64,000 nt of DNA, taken from positions 622,501 through 686,500 of the forward strand of contig NC_091884.1 in NCBI RefSeq assembly GCF_019399895.1, read 5' to 3'. Below the pieces are notes generated by a model. The model made no database searches, had not been told where the DNA came from, and saw only the letters and a list, made by a program, of their open reading frames with translations. The stretch is from Cardiocondyla obscurior (Eukaryota; Arthropoda; Insecta; Hymenoptera; Formicidae). This document shows, piece by piece, positions 13,901 through 26,130 of this stretch. Within the stretch, counting starts at the first letter, position 1; every line of letters begins with the position of its first letter. Made by a program: the position numbers and the translations under genes.

Positions 13901-16900
13901 TTTGGATGTTGACCTTCTCGGACCATCGTAAAAATAATTTTAACTTGATAAAGCGAATTTATATAACATCCGCCTTACACGGGCGGAATATCGTGGCTAG
14001 CAGCATCAGCTTAATGAATTCCTTGTACGGACGATAATCGCGGCAATTAGATAAACGCGTGCGCGAACGGACTTTGAGCAAAAGGATCGTCGCCGGTGGT
14101 CCCATTGCGGCCGCGCTTACAAATCCTCCTTAGATCCTTACTGGAAAGCTCGCTATGCCGGACATTACTCATTGGCCGACGACGGCGACGGCGAATGCTT
14201 CTAAAAGACGCGCAAACCACCAACATCGAACCATCTGATGAACCGTAAGCCGACGTTGTCACGTTCCTTCCTCGAGAAAATAAAGAAAAGTCGCCGGCGA
14301 CTGGGACCGCTATTCCGAGGACATAAATCGCAAATGTATTAATCCTTGGTGCGTCACGTTACTCGAAAAAGTTGAACTTTAATGTCTCCGATTACTTTCG
14401 AACGGCGGACTTACGGACAGAAACAAATCGCGATAATTAAGAATCGGATTTTACAGCGAGCGACGAAAAAAAAAAAAAGTTATTTTAAACAATCTAAGCT
14501 GTCGACCGTAAAAAAAAATACAGCAAAAATTATAGATCTTGTCTCTACTGCGATATTGAATTACAAATTCTTTTTTTGTTAACTAATAATTATCTATTCT
14601 TATCCATAAAAACTGTTATTAATGTAGCAACATGTATTTATTAGAAGCAAATTCTCGTACAAATTCTATTTTTATCACCTGGTCGTTTAGTATAAAGTTC
14701 ATGAGCAGAAGAAGTCATTCTCATTAAACGAGACGATATTGTCGACGGTAGAATGAAGAAACAACGCTTTATATTCGCTTCCACCTGCTGGTCGGGATTA
14801 TTAGCAGAGAGGTAATTGAGTTTGTGAAAGAGAAGAAACGCGAGAAAAATCAGCAAGACCCTTTGTGTAAAAAGTTTCTTGAATTCATGCCTGACGCAAT
14901 TGCGTATATAGATGCAACGTGAAACATAATTAAATTGCGAATAAGGCTTAGATCCCGCGAATTTTTTTTTATTCGGTCATTGTTTAAGAAATCTCACAAA
15001 ACGCGCAAGTTACCATAAGCTACTCGATCGAATAAAACCTATCGTCGAAACAATGTCTACTTTTACAACGCAGCATTAAAAAAAAAAAAATTAAAATCTG
15101 CAATACCGCTAAAAAGCAGCCTTTTAATCAAATTTATTGAATGGGCTTTTCGGCAAAGTGTAATCTCGCTCGTTCACAATGCAATCTAATTAAAACCATT
15201 TCGCGGAAAATTTACGCTACCCGAAAATGCGAACAAGCGCGCGGAAACGTGACCGAAATCTTATCACATCGAACATAATTGAAGACGCGAGTGTTGCAAG
15301 CTGAATGATCAATTTAATATTCGCACTATCGACGTGAACAGAACAAGCGAAGCTCTTAATGCATTTCCCACGCCGCCTTAATCGAACATTTATTTACCTA
15401 CGAACGACGTAGTGTGCGTTTCTCATTTGCATGTACGCATCAACATACAGCACGAATTGCCTTGACGATTGCTTAACATTCGCGTTTAGCGTAAACACGT
15501 TACCGCATTGCGTTAACGTATGCGTAAAATAATCGCGCACGTGGAGCGAAAATTGGACAATGAATTCTTTAAAAACTGCTACGAGAATTATAACAATATC
15601 GCGGCAATTCGAATAAGTTCGAGATTACGTTCGATCGAATAAATCGAGACTAGGTGACTGGAGCTTTATTATTACGTAACTTGAATTTCTTTTATTTTTC
15701 TCCCTTATTCTCTCTCCTTGAAAGAAAGAAAAAAATAAAATAGAAAAAAATCAATTTACCGAACACCGTGATGTAAATTTATTCGTGCTGCGATATCGCA
15801 ACTTTTTTTTTTACATTTTTATGAATAATTCGATATTAAATTTATAATACGAGCACGAAAATGATATTTTAAAAGACATTTATTTATACGTACAATGCGT
15901 GAGGTTGCTCCGTTGCACTTAAGAACTCGCTTTTTTACGGAACCGATATTAAATTCGAAGAGCGACACCACATCGACAATACATTGCACAAGAAACGTTA
16001 CCGTCAAATTATGCCTCCATGCTTTTGATTATTTCATCCGATTCACGCGCGTCGTCCGACGCTGCTAATTAAAAAATTAAATACGAATCGTAAAATAAAA
16101 AACAAGGGAACTTTCTAGACTCGTTGCGCAAATTCAAATAACGAAGTAATCATCACCGCAACGAAATGACATTCTGCAACTTTTGAAAGTTAAATATCAG
16201 GTTCGACAGTCAGTCGTCGCCTTGATACGAGCACGATACGTTGACGATCGCGAAAGCTTATCAAAAACAGGCTGATAATCATTCATTACGACGATCGGCG
16301 GAGTCTCCCGGCACTCGCGGCGTTACGCGAAAGGCAACGCGAACTACGTGACACAGTTCAGTAACGTGTACATTCCGAGGTCTCGCCGTGCGAATAACAA
16401 CCAAGTCGTGCAAATATAACGTCGATCGCACCGAATGTCCAACGTACGTTTAGTCAGAATACCTTTTCAAGTAATGTTTGACCCACCCTTGTAAAGGGAA
16501 ATAATTTTTTTTTCTGCCTTTTAAATCGATTTATTAAAACCGCGTGAATTCTCTCACTCGGGACACGCGTATCCGAAGCGAAATGATAACGAACTCATCC
16601 GTATATAGAAAGCGAAGGCGAACTTCTATCCCTTACTAGAGATTTGATAAAAATTTTTTTTTTCTCCTCGCTAAGTATTCTATCGCCTACACTGCGGAAA
16701 TTAATAACAGATCGATGCGTACGTGGCAAGCAGAGTTGAATATTAATTTAATTAAAATATAAACGTGTCAAACTCCACCTTTGATCGCTTATAACTCGAG
16801 AACTATTTATAACTTTGACATTTTCAATTCTCGGCTCTAATTAATCTTTAGAATAGATTATTAAAGCACGGCGCGGTGATCACAGCACACCTAAATCTTT

Positions 16901-17650
16901 TAAATTATATTGTATTTTTAATATATTTTACCTTGACCCTCACGCGTTGAGAGAACAAAATCAAACGGTAATAATTTTTTTTTTTTTTTAAGATTGCATC
17001 AAAATTGTTTGTATGAAATATAAAAAATGCTTTCTCGTTTTCGCGAGGATAAAAATCTCGCGAGCAATCGATTCACCGTCCAGCTTTAGAAATAAATTTA
17101 GCAAAAAGTAAGATAGTAGAATTTAAAATCTTATAAGTTTCCAGGAGATTGCAATATACTTATATCAACTGGAAAAAAAAAAAAAAAAGACCAGATACAC
17201 TAAAAAATATACTACGTACGCACGTGCACACATTCGCGCGATTGAGATTTAATACGTAACGTACATTATGCGTATGTGACATTACGCGTATGAAATTTTA
17301 TGTATTGTAACTAAAATAAAATTATTAAACTTTAAATCGACGAAACCACAAGAGAGAAAACTGTCTTGCGGCACAAGTTCCTGAAAAGCGACTTACACTC
17401 TTGTATGAGTGAATTGGAGTGTGGGCACGTGTGTGCAATATACGTATACATATACAATACGAGGCACCCATGTAAGCAAAGAGAAAAGTTCAAGATAGAC
17501 GAACTTCGTCCAAGAGAGAATGTTGGAAAAGATACAAACTGCGACTTCTCTACTGCTCTTATTGAGGTTCGATTAAATGCGCGTATAAAGGAAGCTCTTA
17601 TTTAAACAAAAAAATCCTATCTTAAAAAATTGGTGTGACGCGTAAATTAG
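9180..17650. other. Non-coding stretch, no gene recognised
   Basis: AT-rich sequence with many homopolymer runs and short moderately GC-rich islands (10,250-10,560; 11,000-11,290; 14,050-14,260). All open frames are short and lack recognisable motifs. Purine-rich GAGA tracts occur near 11,490. I see no RNA gene. Confidence 0.5.
10659..10712. repeat. (CT)n microsatellite
   Basis: A nearly pure CT dinucleotide run interrupted by AG and CG. GAGA-type repeats can recruit GAGA-binding factors in insects, but no function is shown here. Confidence 0.9.
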
Positions 17651-17673
17651 TTGTTAATTGTTACCGCTTTAAA

Positions 17674-17732
17674 CCGACGCTGATTAGTTCTCTCGCTTGG
17701 CTTGCTTCGCGCCAAGCGAGAGTCAACGTCGG
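17674..17732 (+). other. Strong hairpin 1
   Basis: CTCTCGCTTGGC (17,690-17,701) is perfectly complementary to GCCAAGCGAGAG (17,711-17,722) across a 9-nt loop. After a 6-nt bulge on the 5' side, CCGACGCTGA (17,674-17,683) pairs with TCAACGTCGG (17,723-17,732) with one mismatch. It could be part of a structured RNA, a miRNA-like precursor, or a DNA-level palindrome. I recognise no known mature miRNA. Confidence 0.6.
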
Positions 17733-17755
17733 CTGTTAAGTCGGCGATCTTGAGG

Positions 17756-17889
17756 TTCGAATTTAATTTTAATATTTTATTAATATGTCCAGGCAAAGAC
17801 GGTCTTCACGATTTTTGAGATCGAGGACGACCTGGGGGAAGTACCGTCTTTGTCTGAACATACTAATTTAATATTACAATTAAATCGAA
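17756..17889 (+). other. Long inverted repeat / pre-miRNA-like hairpin 2
   Basis: Arms at 17,756-17,803 and 17,843-17,889 are inverted copies about 47 nt long with only a handful of mismatches. The inner stem pairs CAAAGACGGT with ACCGTCTTTG perfectly, and CTTC/GAAG extends it into the roughly 40-nt loop region. The inner part has the dimensions of a miRNA precursor, but the AT-rich outer arms make the stem longer than usual, so a small MITE-like inverted-repeat element is the main alternative. It lies about 400 bp upstream of the spliced exon cluster on the same strand. No known mature miRNA sequence is recognised. Confidence 0.6.
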
Positions 17890-17907
17890 CGAGAATAACG
17901 AATTGAT

Positions 17908-18187
17908 AGGCGCGGGGGGATCGGGGGGTGGCGGGGGGGGGACAGGGTGAGAGCGAGCGCGAGCCTACGTGCCGCGCGCTAGGTATATTCCCCCACTACC
18001 CCCACTCTCGCTTTGTCCTTCTCTAGCGGTCGCGCGAACACACACGTCCTACGCACGGCACAGCAAGCACGTGTCTCCGTACCGAAATTCGCATTTCCGT
18101 TTAACGAAAGCCGCCCGGTACGGGAACTATCTTCTCTTACACCCACCTTACGAGGAGAGCATGTGTGCCTACCATCCTTTCCTTAAA
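17908..18187 (+). promoter_or_regulatory. G-rich tract and putative promoter/first exon of cassette A
   Basis: Runs of six, six and nine G (17,911-17,941) can form a G-quadruplex on the plus strand. They are followed by a GC-rich segment containing GGTATATTCC near 17,982 as a weak TATA-like site. The segment ends in a usable donor, AAA|GTAAGC, at 18,187/18,188. That donor would leave a 95-nt intron before exon A1, a normal size for insects. Promoter and first-exon status are inferred only from composition, donor and position. Confidence 0.3.
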
Positions 18188-18282
18188 GTAAGCTACGTCC
18201 TTACTCATGTGCTCGTGTTATTCATGTTACTCATGTATGACTCGCGTAATTTTAACTAACTATTCGGGATTTTTGCTTGCAG

Positions 18283-18409
18283 ATAATCAATGCGAGGGCG
18301 AACTTGGAATGATCCGAGAGGAAGCTGGTCACTCCGACGGGAGGTCTGGTGTTCTGAGAGGAGGAGGAGGCCCAGGAAGGGTATCCTGCGCCAGCGGAGC
18401 AACCCCAGG
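18283..18409 (+). ncRNA. Cassette A exon 1 (paralogous half-exon)
   Basis: The acceptor TTTTTGCTTGCAG precedes the exon and the donor CCAGG|GTAAGG ends it. Its 3' half (about 18,350-18,409) is clearly related to the 3' end of the next exon: both carry TCTGAGAGGAGGAG, a GGCCC block and CGGAGCAAC just before the donor. An ATG at 18,290 opens a frame of 40 codons to the exon end that stays open 13 codons into exon 2 (stop TAA 18,577-18,579), for 53 very Arg-rich residues. Whether that frame is translated is unknown. I treat the unit as RNA of unknown coding status. Confidence 0.45.
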
Positions 18410-18537
18410 GTAAGGATCAATTTTACTGCGAAGTAAAATGCTTTACATTTTTAATAACGTTCTTTTAATATTTTTATTTAATTAGATTGAATATTTATAA
18501 AATTATTCTTTAATTTTTCTGTTACAGATCAAGAGGA

Positions 18538-18800
18538 TCTCCGCTGCCGCGCAGTGTTCAGTAAAATAAAGTCGGTCGTTTTCGGGAGTGCCGCTAAGTT
18601 TTCGGACGTTTCTTTTTCGATAATCTTTTTTTAGGAGCGCCGAAAAATACCGCGCGATAGTGTTAGGTAATTTTCGCGAGTAAAATCACGGTCGGGGTAT
18701 TCGCGAGTGACTTGTGCGCGGAAGGATGGCTCGTCACGTCCCATCTGAGAGGAGGAGCAGGCCCGGGACGGGCATCCTGCATCGGCGGAGCAACTTATAG
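18538..18800 (+). ncRNA. Cassette A exon 2
   Basis: The acceptor TTTTCTGTTACAG and donor ATAG|GTAAAT bound a 263-nt exon. Its last 119 nt (18,682-18,800) match the last 119 nt of the exon at 48,374-48,666 with five substitutions and no gap, while the 5' part is only loosely alignable. This pattern suggests selection or gene conversion on the 3' part. The surrounding splice sites are conserved in both copies, which supports real splicing on the plus strand. Function is unknown. Confidence 0.55.
18726..18800 (+). CDS. Candidate 24-aa micro-ORF, copy A
   Basis: An ATG opens 24 codons reading MARHVPSERR, then SRPGTGIL, then HRRSNL, and ends in TAG, which is exactly the last three bases of the exon. 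The peptide is basic (six Arg, two His, one Glu) with no signal peptide or transmembrane segment, and I recognise no family. The paralogous copy at 48,592-48,666 keeps start, length and stop. Of the five differences in the 119-nt block, one lies upstream of the ATG and four within the frame: Ala to Thr, a synonymous Leu change, Leu to Phe, and TAG to TAA. That fits a maintained frame but is too few changes to prove coding. It could equally be a conserved RNA element. Confidence 0.35.
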   Translation: MARHVPSERRSRPGTGILHRRSNL

Positions 18801-18924
18801 GTAAATATAAATTTTTTCCCGTTTAGAAAATCTTGAAAAAAAAATTAAAGCTTTACCTTTACGTTAATTTAAATATTTTAATTTAAATAACATGTCTACA
18901 TTAATGTTTTATTTTTTGTTACAG

Positions 18925-18963
18925 TCACCGGCGGAATTTTACAACTCCGCTGAATGCAGATTG
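18925..18963 (+). ncRNA. Cassette A exon 3 (39 nt)
   Basis: The acceptor TTTTTTGTTACAG and donor GATTG|GTAAGT define a micro-exon. The copy at 48,784-48,827 has the same borders, one substitution and a 5-nt insertion. That frame-breaking indel argues that this exon is not protein-coding. About 80 nt of the following intron is also shared with copies B and 0. Further downstream exons must exist but were not identified. Confidence 0.5.
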
Positions 18964-19049
18964 GTAAGTCGCATCATTTTTTTTGTTATTTACAATCGGG
19001 TGGGAACTCTTAAAAAATAGCGCGCGCATTATTTCTTCTAGTATAAGAA

Positions 19050-22000
19050 GAAAATCCGTTTAACTCAAAATAAATTATTTCACGAGTTTAATAACAATTT
19101 AAAACAAAAATTAAAGTTTCTTAATACCAAAAATATTTTAATAGATTTTTTTTAAAACTTTATAAGAACGTATAAAACTCCGCTATTAATATTCGAGAAA
19201 CTTTTTTTCAACAAAAATTTGATGCCAAGTTCGATTACCAAGTTTAAAAATTGCGACAGATGCCGTATTTCCCGTTCCCCCTTTTCACGAAAGGAATTGA
19301 TTTAGTAACCGATGTAATATCGCGTCTTAAAATATTAAACTTTTGTTTGAATCTCTAATCAGTCTAATAAAACAAATACTTAAAATTATAATTGCATATT
19401 TGAGCTCTTAATTTAACTTTAATATAATTACGGCTGATCGAGCGCGATTAAATCGGAAATAAAAAGACAAATATTTGAGTTTGAGAAAAACGCAAGACAG
19501 AGAGGCGTAAGATAACGGATTTCTGTTCTTTGTAATGCCAAGAGAATATTATCTTTCTGCGTATTGTCTGATAATGCAGGTATAAATTGCACAAGTTAGT
19601 TGAATTTCTGATAGAGAACTGCATAATAAAGAATAGAAGATAACGTAGTCAAAGTAGGACATTGCCACGGATGTAACAAAAGGAACGCTAGTAATGAATC
19701 GACAGATTGTCAGTAAAGGATGTCTACGAAGACTCCCTTTTGAACGCGTTAATGAGGATTGAATTTATTACTTGACAGTGGTTAAGGTATCAATTAACGG
19801 AGAAAAAGCCCGGCAGGTCCATTTTTATATCACCGACTGCCAGCTCGAGCGATCGCTCTGTGTTAAAACAGACAATCACAATTGAAAGGAGTAAAATTTC
19901 AAACAAACTAAGTGTCAGGAAGCTGTCTTTCTTTAATATCGAGAAAATGTCACATTTACCATTTTTCATTTTAATACAAATACCGGCTTTGTTGATGCTA
20001 CAATCTCGATTCTCCGATAAGTTACTCGATCATTAAGAAAGAAAACTTCAAACGGTAAAGAATAAAAGAAATATTTTTAGAATAATAACTTGATAATATT
20101 ATTCAAGTGCGTAATTAAAAATTTTCAAAAGACCCTCGATCTGTAATTAGACCATGAAGAGCACAAACGCTTTTTCAAATCCGACGTACGTACGAGGTGC
20201 TGTATTTTTGAAAAGCGCCGAGGCGCGAACGATGCATAAACATATTCATGGTTCGAATATTTTCTAAACCCGCAGGGTTTTACCCCAATCACGAGGCGAC
20301 AAATACTCCCTTCTCGTCCCAGTAAATCTCAGCAATATCTTGTAAATATTGCGGCATGCTCGAGCGATTTGAAATGTATTGCTCATCGACTATGCAGATG
20401 CAAAATACCGCGCGACACCTTGAGGCAACAGATATTGATTTTACGCAGACTTTGAATCGTCGTGGTAAAAACTGCGAAAGAAAAAAAAGTACGAAAAAAA
20501 AATATATATATAAAAAAAAAAAAAAACACGAACGTGATCACGCCGTTTCGCTCTGCAAGAAACATTGATCTCCAATAATTTATATAACACGGTTCCCTCG
20601 CTCTGTGCACTTGTCGTGACGTAACCAATTTACGTTACACGGTCAATTACAGTCAATTTTCATTCGTCGTAAACAGATTCCGATACACTCCGATAACTAA
20701 TGGCAAACACAGCAGGTTCTTTTAATACGCGTCGTACATTGTCTAAAAACAGAATGTACATTGATCGATGCGGCGAAAAAGTAGAAGTAACATTTTTTTT
20801 TTGCATTGGCAATAATTAATAGTAGGTGCCTATTTTTAAAATATACAATTTTATAAAATTGCCGGCGATAAGTTTTATCGTCGGGAAAAAAAAAAATTGT
20901 AAGCTTACGAGTATCTACTAAGTTTTTGCAAATTATTATAATTACGCGAGAATTTTACAATCCTAAGTATAACGTAGCAAGAAAAAGATAAAGAATAGCT
21001 TTTAAGATATGAACGTTCATTTGGTGTCGCTACTTTTAAGGACATTTTTAAGGACGATATCATTAGCTATTTTTAACGCGACACTTCTAACACTTCTAAC
21101 TCTATTAACGTTGCAAATAACAAACAAACTTTTAAAAAAAACTCTTCTAAACATATTTATTAAATATTATACCGATCGTTTGTTCGCGATAAAATCCTTC
21201 AATTTCGATGCATGATTAATTCAACGTTAATTCGATCGGACGTATTTAGGATCGCGCTTTGTCGCGATATGACGATAAATCAGTAGAATTTCATTGGCTA
21301 AATTAATCCCGTCGCAAACCTATTTTTCTCTTAAATCCTTAAATCACGGTGAATGGATTATAATCTCGTTATACTTTCCGCATCTTCCTAACTGATCTAA
21401 CGAGGATTCGCCTTTTTGTCGTAAAGGATAGGCACTTCCCGTCGGGTAAAAAAAAAAAGAAAAAAAAAAGGGGAAGTATTTTTAGATCGCTAGAGAGCTC
21501 TCCGTTTGGCTCGGACGACACTTCTACGAAGAACTAAGGGACCTGGTAAATACCAGTACGTAGCGCGTACCATCCCGGTATAAATCCCGCGGGTGCAATC
21601 CTACGGAGGTAGGTCCATTATGGTGGAACGAAGCCGTGGACTCACCGGGATAACCGAGGAAATCTCTTAGAAAACACTCGAAGCGAAAACGTGCTTATCC
21701 CGTGGACCAATTGGATAACGAGCGATAAAAATTTTTGAGATTTAAATGATCCCGCAGCAGATAGGGAACCGGAAAAAAAAAACGCGCGCGGCGAATTAAT
21801 ACGTTCCGGTTCTACGTTCGTCGGAAATTATTTTTCTGCCTGCGACGGCACAACTTGAACGTTATCAAAGGGGAAAAAGACGGCGCATGCAAAAACGTAA
21901 TGATATCAAATTATAACTTTAAAATAGATAAAACGGGGAAAGGCGAGTTTTTTTATCGTTAGAAAAATATTGCGGTATTGCGGCCCCTTCTATTTATGCT

Positions 22001-25000
22001 CAGTTAATTGCGTTTTGCGCAGCGCTCGAACGTACAATCGTATTGTCCGCGAAAGAGTTAATAACAATGCCGGAATATGGAAGGACTTGCGTTTATCTTT
22101 GCCTTTTATTTCTTTGGGTTCCTATGTGTCTCTTTTTCGAAAGCTTCCTTTCCTTCCTTTTTCTCGACGAAGAAACTTCCAAGATTAGTAATCCCCGCAC
22201 GTATCGAAATAGCACGGCGTTTCAGTGTTCGGTTCAAGTTTGTAGCTCAAAAGGCTCGAAAATCCGCTCCGTTTTCACAAAACGGAAGGCCGTGACTCCC
22301 AAACGACGTAACGATTTAGAAAACAGAGCAATCGCGATCAAAGATTAGATTAGATTAAATTGCGAAATACCTGAGAAATAATGTTTATCTCTTGCGTAGA
22401 ATAGCCGATGAAAAAGTATACGGATATCAATTGATAACTGAACGTATCGGGCAGATCTAATTTATCCGATAAATCTTGCGTATAATTTTTTTTTTCTTTC
22501 TTTATCCTTTTTTTTTTTTTTACCCGTAAGATCTTTTATATTTATATGAGGAACAGATAGATAAAAAAACGTGCATGCAGCATTGCACAATATAACGCAA
22601 TATTAAAAGGACTGTTGAAATTGTCATGTGCAATAAAAGTTTCGAAATTTGATTATCCCGGAATATACGGCTCGTACACATACGCGTACACAAATATCAC
22701 CGGCATAACTTTATCACGACTTCGATATACAACTATCATAACTTCAATTTTATTGAAGCGAATGATATCAGTTCCATTAATTTTTTTCCATTAAAAAAAT
22801 AGTTAGATAAATAAACGGATAAATTGGTATTTTTTGAATTGAAAAATTCTAATGTAATATTTTTCCTCTCGGACGAAATGTGTGATTAATAAAACTATAA
22901 TTTCCCGTTCTTTATTAATAACACGCGTGTGCGCGGACGGTGTGCGAAATTGTTTAATAAATCATGGGGGGGAAAAAAATTTTTTTTCAATCCGTGTTCG
23001 GGCGAAAAAAACGGTAAGGAATTAAAATTTTTAATTATTATTCGGACGTGAAATAAAAGCGATAAATATCGTATCTCAAAACAATGCGAGGGGACACGGG
23101 CGAATTGGCCGGGACAATAAATTAATCTTCCTTTTTCCGGGCGTATTACTCAATGACAAAGAGCTCTTTACTCGGTGCCAGTTCGCGGTCGATTTGAAGC
23201 GAGGAAACGAGAATTAAACGACAGACTCGACGGTGCGTAAGAGGAGTAAATGCGCAGAGATTTGTCGAACGTCGTCACGTAATCTTCCGCACGCATTCAG
23301 CCGCGCAGCGAAACAAGTTAATTAAGAGGACCACCCACGGTAGAATTTTCGTTCCTCGGCTAGATTGGCAGCGTGCCAAGTCGGTATTCGACAGTTGATT
23401 TTCCGCTATTCTTTATCGCCATTAAACATCTCGGCATCGACGCTTCTTGATTTCCTCGCGATGACATCTAGTCCTAGAAATTTATTATTATTTTTTTTTT
23501 TTTTTATATAATTATTTTGTATTTTATTTTCTCCGATATTACGCTTTTCTACTTTTTTTTTTTTTCCTTTATTATTTTTCGCTATGCATCCGTGAGCGCA
23601 GAATGCAATTTCAAGCTTGACCTAAGCTTCTAGAGAGAACAGTCTCGCGGCTAACTTTGTCAAGCTCTGTCCAATGACATAACAACGGACAAGAAGACCA
23701 ATATGACCAGTGAATGTCGGCGATACCTCGCTGTTTAGCGTCCGCAATAGAACTTCCATACCGCCATATTTTACGAGCTCGTAAAGCTACCGATTAAGAA
23801 CGCCACGGGCTATCAATGCCATTTTCTCATTCTGCAACTATACGTCGTCGATAAAATTGATAGCAATTAAGTATAGTTTTCTCAAAACTTGATATTATCC
23901 CTTGCCACCGCATATTGCGTAAAAAACTGGATTATTCGTTTAATTACTAATTTCTTACTTTTGCGTAAAAAAAAAATAAATAAATAAATAAATAATAAAA
24001 CTACTTTTTACGATATAAAGATTTCAAAGTTCCTTTATTGCGAATAATGAAAAACTATCTCGTTACAGTCCATCGAGATGCACGCGTTTATTGCAACAAT
24101 ATATCCGTTACATTTTCGCTCGCTTATGGCAGTTTAATAGTAATCCCGTCGTTTCCCTATCAGAGTTACGACGTTAATACGTCGAACCAACAACTTTCAC
24201 AACAGAACAATGACTGCGGAACGGTTTCTCATTATACAGAGACTAGATTAGCACGGCAGTTCATTAAGTTTCCGAGCTATGTAGGATCCGGGACGATAAA
24301 TATTTACGTACTGCCGAATGTGGGTTACGTTTGCATATCGCACCCGCGGAAGGATATTAAGAACCGTTGCGAGTACTATGGATCGAGTACGACAGGAATA
24401 CTACGCAAACACACACGCATACACACACACGTGCATAGCCCCTCTGATAAGGAACTCGCTTCCTTCGACTCGAGCACCGCGAGTTTTTCGTCATTATCGT
24501 TTCGTCGTCCGGCCATCCGTTTCTCCATTACTTTCACGCAACAAATTCATTTTACTTTTCATCGACTTTTGTCACCGAGAAGTCATTATCTCCTAAAATC
24601 ATTCATTATACTTTGGTACGCTCGGCACGTGCACGTAAATACTTTTCTACTGAAAATTTATATCTCTCTCGGCTGCCTCGAGGCCCTTCGGTGCTCAAAC
24701 GTTTCTTTGTAATGCACGGGGCAAAGTTATTAACTATCAAACATCAGCCTTAGTTTTTTAAGCCGTCAAGATTATTTCCGCACCAATTCCACATCTATCG
24801 GGCAAAGTATCTGGAACACTGTCGGCTAAAAACCTGGAGAGGAATTTCGGAACGAAAGGGGGACGGAAGGGAGGGGGGAAAAAAAAAAAAGTCGGTAGGG
24901 TTAATCGAACGCTGAAAAAGTCCGAAGTACATTCGCAGTTTAATATATTCAGATCAGCGCGGGCGGGTAAGCTCTTAGGAATGATCGATGGCGGCATAAT

Positions 25001-25050
25001 TATTAATCATTTGCTACTTATCGCGAGCAATATCTCTTAGGAATCGCGCG
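19050..25050. other. Non-coding stretch, no gene recognised
   Basis: AT-rich sequence with no recognisable coding exon. The longest plus-strand open frame (24,038-24,712) reaches about 220 codons but begins at a non-ATG codon. It has low-complexity His/Arg/Ser-rich stretches arising from an ACAC repeat and no domain, so I do not call it a gene. A 220-bp segment at 21,490-21,720 is less AT-rich than its surroundings, but nothing in it is recognisable. Confidence 0.5.
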
Positions 25051-25059
25051 GGAGAATGA

Positions 25060-26130
25060 ATGGCTCAAATGCAAACGCCGATCGATCCAGCGGGCAGATA
25101 CGAGGAAAACTCGAGGAGATATACGAGCCGGCGGTAAAGTTATCTCTATGACAGAGGAGCTTCTCCCCCTCTTTCTCTCTCCAATACTTATTCAAATGCT
25201 TGTTGAGATTCAATTCCGATCGAACGACGAGCGGCGTTGCCCGCCAAGTTTTCGAGAGCGCCTTCTGCCCTCCTCGAAAGGTCCTCGTCGGACAGTACGC
25301 TCGTAAGACCCACGGCGGCGCGTGGAATCGAGGATTCGTACGAGAATAGAGAGAGGTCGTCGAGAATTCCCGGGGTACCGTCCCTGTATCTCTTCACCTG
25401 CGCACGTAGATTCTGCATTTGCGCTTCTCTCGCGCTCCTCGCCCGCGGAATATCCCGATACGGACGCGCCAAAACAGAGAAAACAGGAGAGATCCCAGGA
25501 TTGAATGAGCGCTCTCCGGCAAATTATTATTATTTCCCGCATGTTGTAATATGAATCCCGGCGCGGCTTTCGCGTACGCGCGGTGAATCCTCGGTGATTT
25601 CGCCGCGGTGTAACCCCGGGCGCGCTCTGCATCGGGGAAAGCTTCCTCTAATTCACAGGCGAGGATAGAATCTCCGCGCCGAGGCATTGAATTATTATCT
25701 CCGTTACATCTCCGCGCGGCAAAGAGCGTACTATATTCTGCGCCGCAAACCCCGAAACGCTCGCATGTTTCATACCGTATTTAAAGGGTATTAGTCTGAG
25801 ACTCTGTTTACTCGGCGCCGCGATTTTCGGGCCAAGCCGCCGACGAAAGCGTTAACGCGGCTCCCGCTGCAAGCGCGCGATAAACGCGCGACGACGCGTT
25901 TTCTTTCTTTCTTTTTCCTTCGCCGACCGCCGCATTCGGCAAATGAATGACTTGCCACCCGTACGATCGTTTAATTCATGCGCCGCTCATAAATGAATCA
26001 TCGCGCATTCGCTCGTACGCCTCAGATGGTCGACTCTCACTCCAATGACAATTACGCTCGCTTTCCGCTCGCCTTGACAACTGGGGAGGCCCCAAGGACG
26101 TCTTGGACGTCTCTTTCTCGTAACATCCAC
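25060..26130. other. CpG-dense island
   Basis: About 1 kb of CpG-dense sequence in which several frames on both strands are open over 25,188-25,690. No frame gives recognisable protein and no splice-site pair stands out. A promoter or enhancer island, or an unrecognised 5' exon, is possible. Confidence 0.35.

Noticed and set aside
17753..17765. GGTTCGAATT resembling a tRNA T-loop
   Set aside because: No acceptor, D or anticodon stems can be built around it; it is the start of the long inverted repeat. Other GGTTCGA matches (20,251; 42,226) fail the same test.
24038..24712. Longest open frame in the left part (about 220 codons, plus strand)
   Set aside because: It starts at TTG, although an ATG occurs three codons in. 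It includes a translated ACAC repeat, has no domain, and no splice or promoter context supports it.
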